Below are positions 1 to 7,475 of a stretch of DNA of 64,000 bases, piece after piece. The DNA is from Symbioplanes lichenis (lineage in GTDB: Bacteria; Actinomycetota; Actinomycetes; Mycobacteriales; Micromonosporaceae), in NCBI RefSeq assembly GCF_030709675.1, contig NZ_JAUZQD010000003.1:496001-560000 (forward strand), given 5' to 3'. The notes beneath the pieces were generated by a model. It saw only the letters and a list, made by a program, of their open reading frames with translations, ran no database searches and was not told where the DNA came from. Position 1 is the stretch's first letter; each line of letters starts with the position of its first letter. A program made the translations under genes and the position numbers.

Positions 1-962
1 GCGACGCCGCCCGCCGGGCCGGTCGGCCGTCACTGCTGGTCAGCCCGCGCTCGGACGCCGTCTACGCGAACGCCCTGAGCATCGAGCCCGACCGCCTCCG
101 CGCCGCCCAGGTCGGCCTCGGCGGCCACATCCTGGCCCTGCGCGAGACCCCGCGCCCCCGGGACGCGGCCCTGCTCGACACCGTGCCGCTGCTCGCCGGT
201 CTCGTCCGGTCCTTCGAGCCCGCCGCCGGCACCCGCTGCGCCGGTGGTGCCGTCGCCGTCGCCGACACGACCCGCGCCGGCAGTGCCGACGTGGCCGGCA
301 TCGACGCCACCCTGACCGCGGCGCTCGACGCCGAGCTCGCCCTCTCCGGCTTCGTGGCGGGCGACCTGGCCGACATCGCCGCCCTGGCCGAGCACACCCG
401 GGGCGTCGCGGCCGGCGTGGACGACCTGCTCTACCTGCACGGCGACTCCGGGGTCAGCGCCGGGATCGTCACCGGCGGCCGGCTGGTGCTCGGCCACAGC
501 GGCCACAGCGGCCGGGTCGGGCACATGGTCGTCAACCCCGAGGGCCGGCGCTGCGCCTGCGGCTCACGCGGCTGCTGGGAGACCGAGATCGGACCCGAGG
601 CGCTGCTCCGGCTGGCCGGCATGGTCCCGGCCCCGGAGGTGGGGACACTGACCGTCGTACGCGCGGCAGCCCTCGGCGACCAGCGCGCCGCCCACGCCCT
701 CGAGCGCGTCGGCGACTGGCTCGGCTTCGGCGTCGCCAACCTGGTCAACGTCTTCAACCCCGACCTGGTCGTCTTCGGCGGCACGCTCAGCGCGGTCTAC
801 GAGGCCGCCGCCCACGCCGTCCGCCGCCGCCTCAACTCGATGGCCCTGCCCGCCTCCCGCAAGCACCTCCAGCTGCGCGCGGCCACCCTCGGCCCGGACG
901 CCGCCCTGATCGGCGCGGCCGAGCTCGCCCTCGACCCGCTGCTCTCCGACCCCCTGGGCTGA
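1..962 (+). CDS. ROK family protein (5' truncated by window edge)
   Basis: The open frame runs from base 3 with no start before the edge, so the N-terminus is missing. The reading includes a sugar-kinase/HSP70-like segment (IEPDRLRAAQVGLGG), then the ROK signature: GHSGRVGHMVVNPEGRR followed by CACGSRGCWE. That is the family's conserved His and zinc-binding Cys cluster. ROK proteins are either glucokinase-type enzymes or NagC/XylR-type repressors; the latter carry an N-terminal winged helix that would lie outside the window, so the two cannot be told apart here. The phosphate-binding DxGxT of true kinases is not visible in the part shown. It ends 3 bases before an IclR-type regulator, suggesting co-transcription. 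The ROK assignment is secure; the role is not. Confidence 0.8.
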   Translation, partial: DAARRAGRPSLLVSPRSDAVYANALSIEPDRLRAAQVGLGGHILALRETPRPRDAALLDTVPLLAGLVRSFEPAAGTRCAGGAVAVADTTRAGSADVAGIDATLTAALDAELALSGFVAGDLADIAALAEHTRGVAAGVDDLLYLHGDSGVSAGIVTGGRLVLGHSGHSGRVGHMVVNPEGRRCACGSRGCWETEIGPEALLRLAGMVPAPEVGTLTVVRAAALGDQRAAHALERVGDWLGFGVANLVNVFNPDLVVFGGTLSAVYEAAAHAVRRRLNSMALPASRKHLQLRAATLGPDAALIGAAELALDPLLSDPLG

Positions 963-965
963 GCC

Positions 966-1649
966 GTGACCGGTCGCAGTGTGGTGGACGGCGCCTTCCG
1001 CGTCCTGCGGGCGCTGCCGGCGACCGGCCCCGAGCATCAGCTGGCCCGGCTCGCCGCGCTGACCGGCCTGCCCCGGCCGACCGTGCACCGGCTGCTCACC
1101 CAGCTGCGCGAGTCCGGCGCCGTGGAGTGGGCCGACGGGCGGTGGGCCCTGTCGCCGGGGCTGCTCGGGCTGACCCGGGAGGTCGAGCCGGTCCCGGGCC
1201 TGCGCCGGATCGGCGCCCGCGTGATGCAGTCGCTGCGCGAGCAGACGGGTGCCACGGTGTCGCTTGTCGTCCCCGCCGGCACCGCCTACGTCGCGCTCGA
1301 GATGATCCCGGGCCGGTTCGGGCTGCCGATCGAGGCCCGGGCCGGGGCCGGGATGCCCGCGGAGACGGCCGCCGGGATTGCGCTCGATCCCCGTCGGACA
1401 CCGTCGGCGCGGCGCCGGCCGTTCGGGGCGGCGGTCGACGATCAGGACATCTTTCCCGGGCTCACGTGCTATGCCGTCGCGGTGGCGTTGCCCGGCGGAC
1501 GGCGGGCGGCTCTGCAGATCGCCCGGCCCGCCGTGCGACCGGCGCACCGGGCGGCCGCCGCGGTGCATCACGCCGCCGTTGCTCTGGAGCGCGGGATGCT
1601 GTCCGTTCAGCGGACAACTCCGGGTCCCGGGCCGGACGGCTCCGCATGA
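966..1649 (+). CDS. IclR-type transcriptional regulator
   Basis: This 227-aa protein starts at GTG 966, 3 bases after the ROK stop. Residues about 20-65 form a winged helix typical of IclR (LARLAALTGLPRPTVHRLL, then a wing and LSPGLLGL). The rest resembles an IclR effector-binding domain (RIGARVMQSLREQTGATVSL, then TAYVALEMIPG) but is shorter than usual (family about 250 aa). IclR proteins are dimeric repressors or activators of catabolic genes. A 17-bp palindrome near its own 3' end, just ahead of the next gene, is a plausible operator. The ligand cannot be predicted. Confidence 0.8.
   Translation: MTGRSVVDGAFRVLRALPATGPEHQLARLAALTGLPRPTVHRLLTQLRESGAVEWADGRWALSPGLLGLTREVEPVPGLRRIGARVMQSLREQTGATVSLVVPAGTAYVALEMIPGRFGLPIEARAGAGMPAETAAGIALDPRRTPSARRRPFGAAVDDQDIFPGLTCYAVAVALPGGRRAALQIARPAVRPAHRAAAAVHHAAVALERGMLSVQRTTPGPGPDGSA
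1600..1616. promoter_or_regulatory. Palindrome TGTCCG-N5-CGGACA, candidate operator
   Basis: A perfect 6-bp inverted repeat (TGTCCG TTCAG CGGACA) lies in the last codons of the IclR-type gene, about 40 bp before the SDR start. A -10-like CATGAT at 1645-1650, 6 bp from the SDR ATG, suggests a leaderless promoter that this site could control. IclR proteins bind such palindromes, so autoregulation or control of the SDR is an inference. Confidence 0.4.
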
Positions 1650-1656
1650 TCGGCGC

Positions 1657-2382
1657 ATGACCAACCAGAAGATCGCACTGATCACCGGCGCCACCCGCGG
1701 ACTGGGCGAGGGCATGGCGCGCCGGCTGTCCGAGGCGGGCGTCGCCGTGGTGGGCACCTACCGCGGCGCCGAGCCCGGCGACGGCGTCACCGCCGCACTG
1801 CCGCTGGATGTCACGCGCTTCGACACGTACCCGGAATTCACCGCGCAGCTGGCAACCCTGCTGCGTGACCGGTTCGGGGCGAGCGGCTTCGACCATCTCG
1901 TGAACAACGCGGGCATCGGCATCTTCGCGCCCTACGCGCAGACGACCGCCGAGCAGTTCGACCAGCTGGTCGACACGAATCTCAAGGCGCCGTACTTCCT
2001 GACCCAGAGCCTGCTGCCGCTCATCAACGAGGGCGGCCGGGTGCTGAACGTGACGACCGCCCTGACCCGGGGCGTGGTGCCGGGGATGTCCGCCTACGCC
2101 GCGGTCAAGGGGGCCGTCGAGGTGCTCGGCCGCTATCAGGCCACCGAGCTCGCCGAGCGGTCCATCCGCGTCAACACGCTGATGGGCGGCGCGGTGGACA
2201 CCGGCTTCGGCGGCGGGATGATGCGCTCGCCGCAGGTGCAGGAGCTGGCGGCGCACACGATCGCCCAGGGCCGGATCGCCACGGTGGACGACATCACCGC
2301 GGCGGTGCCCGCGATCCTGTCCGACGCCTTCCAGTGGGCGACGGGCGGCATCATCGACTTGTCCGGCGGCCAGAGCCTCTGA
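1657..2382 (+). CDS. Short-chain dehydrogenase/reductase (SDR)
   Basis: This classical SDR has 241 aa. TGATRGLG near the N-terminus binds NAD(P), NNAG closes the central strand, and YAAVK is the catalytic Tyr/Lys pair. The catalytic Ser, 13 residues before the Tyr, is Thr here (in VTTALTR), an uncommon but tolerated change. The C-terminus (ATGGIIDLSGGQSL) is typical of the family. The start is ATG 1657, chosen because upstream translation would overlap the IclR-type gene; no Shine-Dalgarno precedes it, but a -10-like element 6 bp upstream suggests leaderless expression. Substrate unknown. Confidence 0.88.
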   Translation: MTNQKIALITGATRGLGEGMARRLSEAGVAVVGTYRGAEPGDGVTAALPLDVTRFDTYPEFTAQLATLLRDRFGASGFDHLVNNAGIGIFAPYAQTTAEQFDQLVDTNLKAPYFLTQSLLPLINEGGRVLNVTTALTRGVVPGMSAYAAVKGAVEVLGRYQATELAERSIRVNTLMGGAVDTGFGGGMMRSPQVQELAAHTIAQGRIATVDDITAAVPAILSDAFQWATGGIIDLSGGQSL

Positions 2383-2385
2383 CGA

Positions 2386-2790
2386 TCAGTCAGCGAGCAG
2401 GCGGTCGAGGACGGCGCGGAGGGGGATGCGCTCGCCGTCGCGGCCGCCTTCGCCCAGGATCAGGCGGGGGGTGGCCGGCTCGGGGCGGGCGCCGGTGAGG
2501 CGGGCCGTCAGGGAGGCCGGGACGGTCAGGAGGTAGAACTGGCCGTCCTCGGCCACGGCCATCGTCTCGTCGCGGCGCAGGTACCAGCCTCGGAGCCTGG
2601 TGCGGTAGCGGGTGCCGGCGTAGGAGCGGGCGGTCAGGGGCACCGGCGGCGGGCCGTGGTCCCGGGCCGCGGTCACGAAGTCGTGCAGCATCGCGGCTGC
2701 CTGGGCGGCTTCGGCTGCCGCTTGCCGGGTCAGGTCGGCCGCATGGGCCGCCACGGCCCGGTCCCGCTGCGCCTGCCACTCCGGATCCAT
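2386..2790 (-). CDS. Hypothetical protein, 134 aa
   Basis: It has an Ala/Gln-rich helical N-terminal half (residues 5-45) and a beta-rich C-terminal part with YAGTRYRTRLRGWYLRRDETMAVAEDG. There is no signal peptide or TM segment. It lies 3 bases from the SDR stop, tail to tail, and 19 bases downstream of the HAAS-like membrane gene, with which it may form an operon. I do not recognise a named family; function unknown. Confidence 0.65.
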   Translation of the reverse strand: MDPEWQAQRDRAVAAHAADLTRQAAAEAAQAAAMLHDFVTAARDHGPPPVPLTARSYAGTRYRTRLRGWYLRRDETMAVAEDGQFYLLTVPASLTARLTGARPEPATPRLILGEGGRDGERIPLRAVLDRLLAD

Positions 2791-2809
2791 CCCGCGAGCC
2801 TACGACCGG

Positions 2810-3406
2810 TCAGCGGGAGTTGCGGAAGCCGGGGAGCAGGGTGACGGCGGCGAGGTTCGCGCCGGCGATACCGAGGACGTACGCGATGACCAGCCCGGGA
2901 AAGCTCAAGCTGGTCGACACGGCGGCCACGAGGACGAAGAACGACAGCAGCAGCGAGCCGAACGACAGGGTCCCGGCGGCGGCCTTGGCGGCGGGGGTCC
3001 AGCGTGGAGACGCGAGCGCGACGACCGTACCGGCGAGGGGTCCCGCACCCGGCAGGAAGACGGACCCGGCGGTGAGCAGACCGAGCGCGACGGCATCCGC
3101 GGCAGGTGCGGGTGGCGCGGCAGGCGGCCGCGGGGCCGGCGGGAGCGCGGGGGTGCGCAGGTGGGCCGGGATGCGGCCGCGGCGGGCGGCGTCGGCCAGG
3201 TCGCCGGGCGGGCCGAGGCGGTGCAGCACCGCGGCCGGGTCGTCGCCGGCGCGGCGCACGGCGATGTAGTCGGCGACGGTCGTCATGAGCTCGTCGCGCA
3301 GGGCCGGCTCGATGTCCTCGGTCGCGGCCCACAATGCCGCCAGGTAGTCGAGGACGAGGCTGTCGGCGTGGGCGAGCGGCGCGGTGGCGAGGTGGTCCGT
3401 GGTCAT
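2810..3406 (-). CDS. HAAS-domain-like membrane protein
   Basis: This 198-aa protein has an N-terminal helical segment (LDYLAALWAATEDIEPALRDEL, then a stretch ending in RLGPPGDLA) that resembles the HAAS signalling domain of actinobacterial and firmicute membrane proteins. A Pro/Ala-rich linker (about 88-108) and three to four hydrophobic helices follow. HAAS proteins are often co-encoded with PadR regulators, but none is visible here. The start is ATG 3406, divergent from the GGDEF-EAL gene. The family call is by pattern only. Confidence 0.65.
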   Translation of the reverse strand: MTTDHLATAPLAHADSLVLDYLAALWAATEDIEPALRDELMTTVADYIAVRRAGDDPAAVLHRLGPPGDLADAARRGRIPAHLRTPALPPAPRPPAAPPAPAADAVALGLLTAGSVFLPGAGPLAGTVVALASPRWTPAAKAAAGTLSFGSLLLSFFVLVAAVSTSLSFPGLVIAYVLGIAGANLAAVTLLPGFRNSR

Positions 3407-3516
3407 GCCACCCAGCTTCGCCGTCCGGGGCGGGGGTGCGCATCGGGCCGGGGGAGGGGCCGGCGCCCGCCGCTCTGCGACTTTCGGCCGAGGGTGCGCG
3501 ATGGGCCGTTTCGCGG

Positions 3517-5850
3517 ATGGTATTCACGTCCGTCGTGGTGCAGCGTGGGCTGGTGACTTCGGAGGATCTTGCGGGTGGCGGCCCGCGGGTGCCGTGGCGG
3601 TTCGTGGCGGCGGTCGGTGCCCTGACCCTGGCCAGCTGGGTCTGGTACGCCGTCTGGGCGCTGACCGGCGCGGGCCCGGTCGCCGTCGCGTACGTGACCG
3701 TGCCGGCCGGGGGCGTCCTCGCGATCGCCGCGGTGTGGCGGCTGCGGGCCGTGGTCCGCGGCGACGGGCTCGCGCGGCGCTTCTGGGACCTGGTGCTGGC
3801 CGGCGCGGTGCTGATGACCCTCGGGTACGCCCAGTCCGCCGTCAACGCCTTCCGGCACGGCGACGACGCCCTGGCCGCCGACATGCCCGTCCCGGCGGCG
3901 ATCTGCGTCATCATGGGCTTCGGCACCGTGATGGCCGCGGTGGCGCTGGTGCCCGTCAAGGTGGCCGGGCCCCGGGAGCGCCGGCGCATGTTCCTCGACC
4001 GGGCCATCGCGTTCGTGGGCTGCGGCACGCTGCTGTGGCACTTCGGGCTCGCGCCGATGATCACCATGGCCGACCCGTGGAGCCCGCAGACGCTGTCCGT
4101 GGTCGGTGTCGCCTTCCTCTTCTCGCTCGGCAGCATCACCAAGGTGTCCTATCTGGGCGACGACGGGCCGGTCGACCGGACGGCCATGCGACTCGTCGCC
4201 GCGGTCGGGCTCACCGGCACCGGCGTCGCCGTGCTGGGCTCGACCTTCGGCGATCCCGGGGCGGCCCCGGCGCAGGCCGTGGTGCTCCCGCTGGCGCCGG
4301 TGCTCGTCGCGGTGGCCGTACACGGGCAGTGGGAAGCCTCCCTCGGCCGGCGGCGGCCCGCACGCCGGACCCTCTCCTCGCTCCCGTACGTCGCCATCGC
4401 CGCGGTCAGCGTCTCCCTGGTGGCCGTGGCGATCGGGCGTCCCGAGTGGCCGGACCGCGTCACGCTGGCGGCCGCGATCGGGGCGAGCATCCTCGTGGCC
4501 GTGCGCCAGTTCCTGTCGGCCCGCGAGAACCAGCGGCTGCTCGCCGGCCTGCGCCGCCAGGAGGAACGGCTCCAGCACGAGGCCGGTCACGACGCGCTGA
4601 CCGGGCTGGCCAACCGGGCGACGTTCCGGGCGGCGCTGGCCTCGGCCGGGGCGGGCGCCACGGTGCTGCTCGTGGACCTGGACGACTTCAAGACGGTCAA
4701 CGACTCGCTCGGGCACGACGTCGGCGACGAGCTGCTGATCGCCCTGGCCGAGGTGCTGCGGAAGAGCAACGGCATGCCCGTACGCATCGGGGGCGACGAA
4801 TTCGCCGTGCTCCTGCCCGGCGGCGAGCCGGGGGAGCCGGTGGCCCGCGCGATCCTGGACGCGTTGAACGAGCCGCTCGGGGCGCACCGGCTGCTGGTGC
4901 AGGCCAGCATCGGCATCGCCACCGCGGGGCCGGGCGCCGTGGACAATGTCCTGCGCGAGGCCGACATCGCCATGTACGCGGCCAAGCAGCGCGGCAAGGC
5001 GTCCTGTGTCCGCTATCAGCCGGGCATGGCGGAGCCCGTGGTCGCGCACATGCGCTTGGGCGGGGAGCTGCGCCGGGCCCTGGACCGCGGCGAGTTCGGC
5101 GTCGTCTACCAGCCGGTCGTGGAGCTGGCCACCGGGCGCGTCATCGGCGTCGAGGCCCTCGTGCGCTGGCACCACCCGGCGCGGGGACCGGTGCCGCCGG
5201 CCGAGTTCGTGCCGGCGGCCGAGCGTACGGGCCTGATCGTCCCGCTGGGCCGCTTCGTGCTCCGCGAGACGTGCCTGCAGGCGGCCAAGTGGTTCGCCGA
5301 GTTCGGCCCGGACGCGCTGCAGAAGCCGGGAGTCAATGTGTCCGCGCGGCAGCTGCACGACCCCGACTTCGTCGCCGACGTGCTCGCCGCCCTCGCCGAG
5401 TCGGGCCTGCCCGCCGACCGGCTGGTGCTGGAGGTCACCGAGTCGGCCGCGCTGCGGGGCACCCAGATCTCCCGTACGCTGCACGAGCTGGACAGCCTCG
5501 GCATCAAGCTGGCCCTCGACGACTTCGGCACCGGCGAGTCGTCGCTGAGCCTGCTGCGCGCCTTCCCCGCGGCGATCGTCAAGCTGGACAAGTCGTTCGT
5601 GGACGGCATCGAGATCGAGGACGCCGATCCGGTCGCCCGCGATGCCCGGCAGGCCGTGGCCCGCGCGGTCATCCAGCTGGCCTCCGCGCTGCGACTGGAC
5701 ACCGTCGCCGAGGGCATCGAGAACCAGGCGCAGGCGGACCAGCTGCAGGCGCTCGGCTACACGCTCGGGCAGGGCTTCCACCTCGCCGCGCCGATGGACG
5801 CGGCGGCGATGACTAGGATGCTGGCCTCTTCGGCCGTACGTACGGCGTGA
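3517..5850 (+). CDS. Membrane-anchored GGDEF-EAL c-di-GMP enzyme
   Basis: This hybrid diguanylate cyclase/phosphodiesterase has about 777 aa. The N-terminal 320 residues are a block of eight or more TM helices (putative sensor). A GGDEF domain follows with an intact GGDEF (VRIGGDEFAVLLPG); the upstream product-inhibition site reads RKSN instead of RxxD. The EAL domain keeps the catalytic set: EALVRW, NVSARQ, EVTES, DDFGTG, KLDKSF, AEGIE and LGQGF. Both activities are therefore possible. The start is placed at ATG 3517 because the longer frame would run into the divergent HAAS gene; GTG 3553 is also possible. Context does not name a target, but c-di-GMP commonly controls Pel-type exopolysaccharide, a candidate locus for which lies 33 kb away. 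Confidence 0.9.
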   Translation: MVFTSVVVQRGLVTSEDLAGGGPRVPWRFVAAVGALTLASWVWYAVWALTGAGPVAVAYVTVPAGGVLAIAAVWRLRAVVRGDGLARRFWDLVLAGAVLMTLGYAQSAVNAFRHGDDALAADMPVPAAICVIMGFGTVMAAVALVPVKVAGPRERRRMFLDRAIAFVGCGTLLWHFGLAPMITMADPWSPQTLSVVGVAFLFSLGSITKVSYLGDDGPVDRTAMRLVAAVGLTGTGVAVLGSTFGDPGAAPAQAVVLPLAPVLVAVAVHGQWEASLGRRRPARRTLSSLPYVAIAAVSVSLVAVAIGRPEWPDRVTLAAAIGASILVAVRQFLSARENQRLLAGLRRQEERLQHEAGHDALTGLANRATFRAALASAGAGATVLLVDLDDFKTVNDSLGHDVGDELLIALAEVLRKSNGMPVRIGGDEFAVLLPGGEPGEPVARAILDALNEPLGAHRLLVQASIGIATAGPGAVDNVLREADIAMYAAKQRGKASCVRYQPGMAEPVVAHMRLGGELRRALDRGEFGVVYQPVVELATGRVIGVEALVRWHHPARGPVPPAEFVPAAERTGLIVPLGRFVLRETCLQAAKWFAEFGPDALQKPGVNVSARQLHDPDFVADVLAALAESGLPADRLVLEVTESAALRGTQISRTLHELDSLGIKLALDDFGTGESSLSLLRAFPAAIVKLDKSFVDGIEIEDADPVARDARQAVARAVIQLASALRLDTVAEGIENQAQADQLQALGYTLGQGFHLAAPMDAAAMTRMLASSAVRTA

Positions 5851-6352
5851 CGTCGTAGCTCCAGCCGGCGGGCACCTTGTCGAGCTTCGGGGGCTTCGCC
5901 GGTCGCAGGCAGACGGCAGCCAGGTGCTCGAAGTACTGGTTGTAGCCGGGGTCGTTCCGCCGCGCCCGCTCGACGCGGATGTAAGGCGCCGCCCGGTCCC
6001 AGGCGCGCAGCACCGAGTGGTTCATGAAGCCGCGGACGATGGCCGGGTCGACGACGCCCTGCGCCACGAGCAGGCCCAGGTTGTTGAAATAGCTCACGGC
6101 CGGGACGACCTGGGCCCGGACGTCGTCGGGTAGCGAGAGGATGCCCTCGTCGCCGGGCGGGTGCTCGCGCTGCAGGTCCTCGGTGAGATACCGCATGTAG
6201 CCACGGAACTCGGGCGTGCGGAACTCGGCGAACATGTCGAGCGCCACCGGCAGCATCGTGCCGTGGCGCATGTAGTTCAGCTGGCGCCACGCTACCCCGG
6301 CGGACACGAACAGGGCCAGCGCGGCGACCACAAGAGACGCGAAGCTCAGCAT
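5813..6352 (-). CDS. DUF4760-like single-TM protein
   Basis: This 179-aa protein has an N-terminal TM helix (LSFASLVVAALALFVSAGV) and a cytoplasmic helical domain (ALDMFAEFRTPEFRGYMRYL, then VSYFNNLGLLVAQGVVD), a pattern I associate with DUF4760. The start is ATG 6352, just before the TM helix; longer frames have no support. Its 3' end overlaps the GGDEF-EAL gene by 38 bases tail to tail. Function unknown. Confidence 0.6.
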   Translation of the reverse strand: MLSFASLVVAALALFVSAGVAWRQLNYMRHGTMLPVALDMFAEFRTPEFRGYMRYLTEDLQREHPPGDEGILSLPDDVRAQVVPAVSYFNNLGLLVAQGVVDPAIVRGFMNHSVLRAWDRAAPYIRVERARRNDPGYNQYFEHLAAVCLRPAKPPKLDKVPAGWSYDVTPYVRPKRPAS

Positions 6353-6545
6353 GCCTCTCAGGATCGCAGCCTGTGTCGATGTCCAGCCTGTCCGTGTTGA
6401 CGTGGACTTATGCACCGTCCGATCCGAACTTTTGCATATTCCGAAGATTCTTTTTGCCACGAGAGCGAAACCTGTGATTAACATCAGGCCGGAAGCTTCG
6501 AGCAGCATCAATCCCGCACCATCGACCGGGAGGCAGTGCAAGACG

Positions 6546-7460
6546 ATGCAGAACCCACCCAACATCAGCCGCAGAGGCATCCTGGGCGCGGCTGCGGCCG
6601 GCGCCGCCGCGGCCACTGTGCTTCCCGCTGCCGCCATGGCCGGCGGCAGCAAGGGTCACCTCACGCGCGTCCCGCGCGACCAGATCAGCGTGCAGCTCTA
6701 CACGCTGCGCAACCAGCTCGCCATCGACCTCGACGCGAGCCTCGCCGAGCTGGCCCATATCGGTTACCGCCGGGTCGAGCACGCCGGCTTCGTCGGGCGC
6801 ACGGCCACCGAGTTCCGGGCCGCCCTGCGCCGCGCCGGCCTGCGCGCCACCTCGGGCCACGTCGGCATCCCGCAGCCCTTCGACGCCGCCACCTGGGAGG
6901 CGGCGCTCGAGGACGCGAACATCGTCGGCAACAGGTACATCGTCCACCCCTACTTCGGGACGGACGCGGCCGGCAACCCCATCCGCGACAGCGCGGTGTG
7001 GAAGGCGTTCGCCAAGGACCTCAACAAGGCCGGCAAGCTGGCCCGCAAGCACGGGCTCGACTTCGGCTACCACAACCACCACAACGAGTTCGCGCGGCAG
7101 GACGGCGGCAAGCTCACGGGCTTCGACGTGCTGACCCGCGAGACCGACCCGGGTCTCGTACACCTGGAAGTCGATCTTTTCTGGGCCTTCCGCGGCGCGG
7201 CCGATCCGGTCGATCTGATCGGGCGCAACCGGGGCCGGATCAAGCAGGTGCACGTCAAGGACCTCGCGCCCTCGGGCAGCTTCGCCGACCCGGGCGACGG
7301 GTTCATCGACTTCGGGCGCATCTTCGACCACTCCCGCGAGGCGGGACTCATCGAGTACATCGTGGAGCGCGACGACGCGGGCAGCCCGCCGCGCACGCCC
7401 GCCGACGCCCTGATCACGGCGCGGCGCGGCTTCCAGTTCCTCGACACGCTGCGCTTCTAG
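6546..7460 (+). CDS. Exported sugar isomerase/epimerase-like TIM-barrel protein
   Basis: This 304-aa protein has a twin-arginine signal (SRRGILGAAAAG) and an Ala-rich export region ending near residue 35. The mature part is an AP-endonuclease-2/xylose-isomerase-like TIM barrel: VQLYTLRNQL, HIGYRRVEHAG, then FGYHNHHNEF, EVDLFWAF, KQVHVKDL and EYIVERDDA. These carry the His/Glu/Asp metal ligands of the family. The start is ATG 6546 behind a GGGAGG at 6528-6533 (spacing about 12, rather long). It is 15 bases from the sugar dehydrogenase gene and probably in one operon with it. Substrate unknown. Confidence 0.85.
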   Translation: MQNPPNISRRGILGAAAAGAAAATVLPAAAMAGGSKGHLTRVPRDQISVQLYTLRNQLAIDLDASLAELAHIGYRRVEHAGFVGRTATEFRAALRRAGLRATSGHVGIPQPFDAATWEAALEDANIVGNRYIVHPYFGTDAAGNPIRDSAVWKAFAKDLNKAGKLARKHGLDFGYHNHHNEFARQDGGKLTGFDVLTRETDPGLVHLEVDLFWAFRGAADPVDLIGRNRGRIKQVHVKDLAPSGSFADPGDGFIDFGRIFDHSREAGLIEYIVERDDAGSPPRTPADALITARRGFQFLDTLRF

Positions 7461-7475
7461 AGAAGGGGAGGCTCC

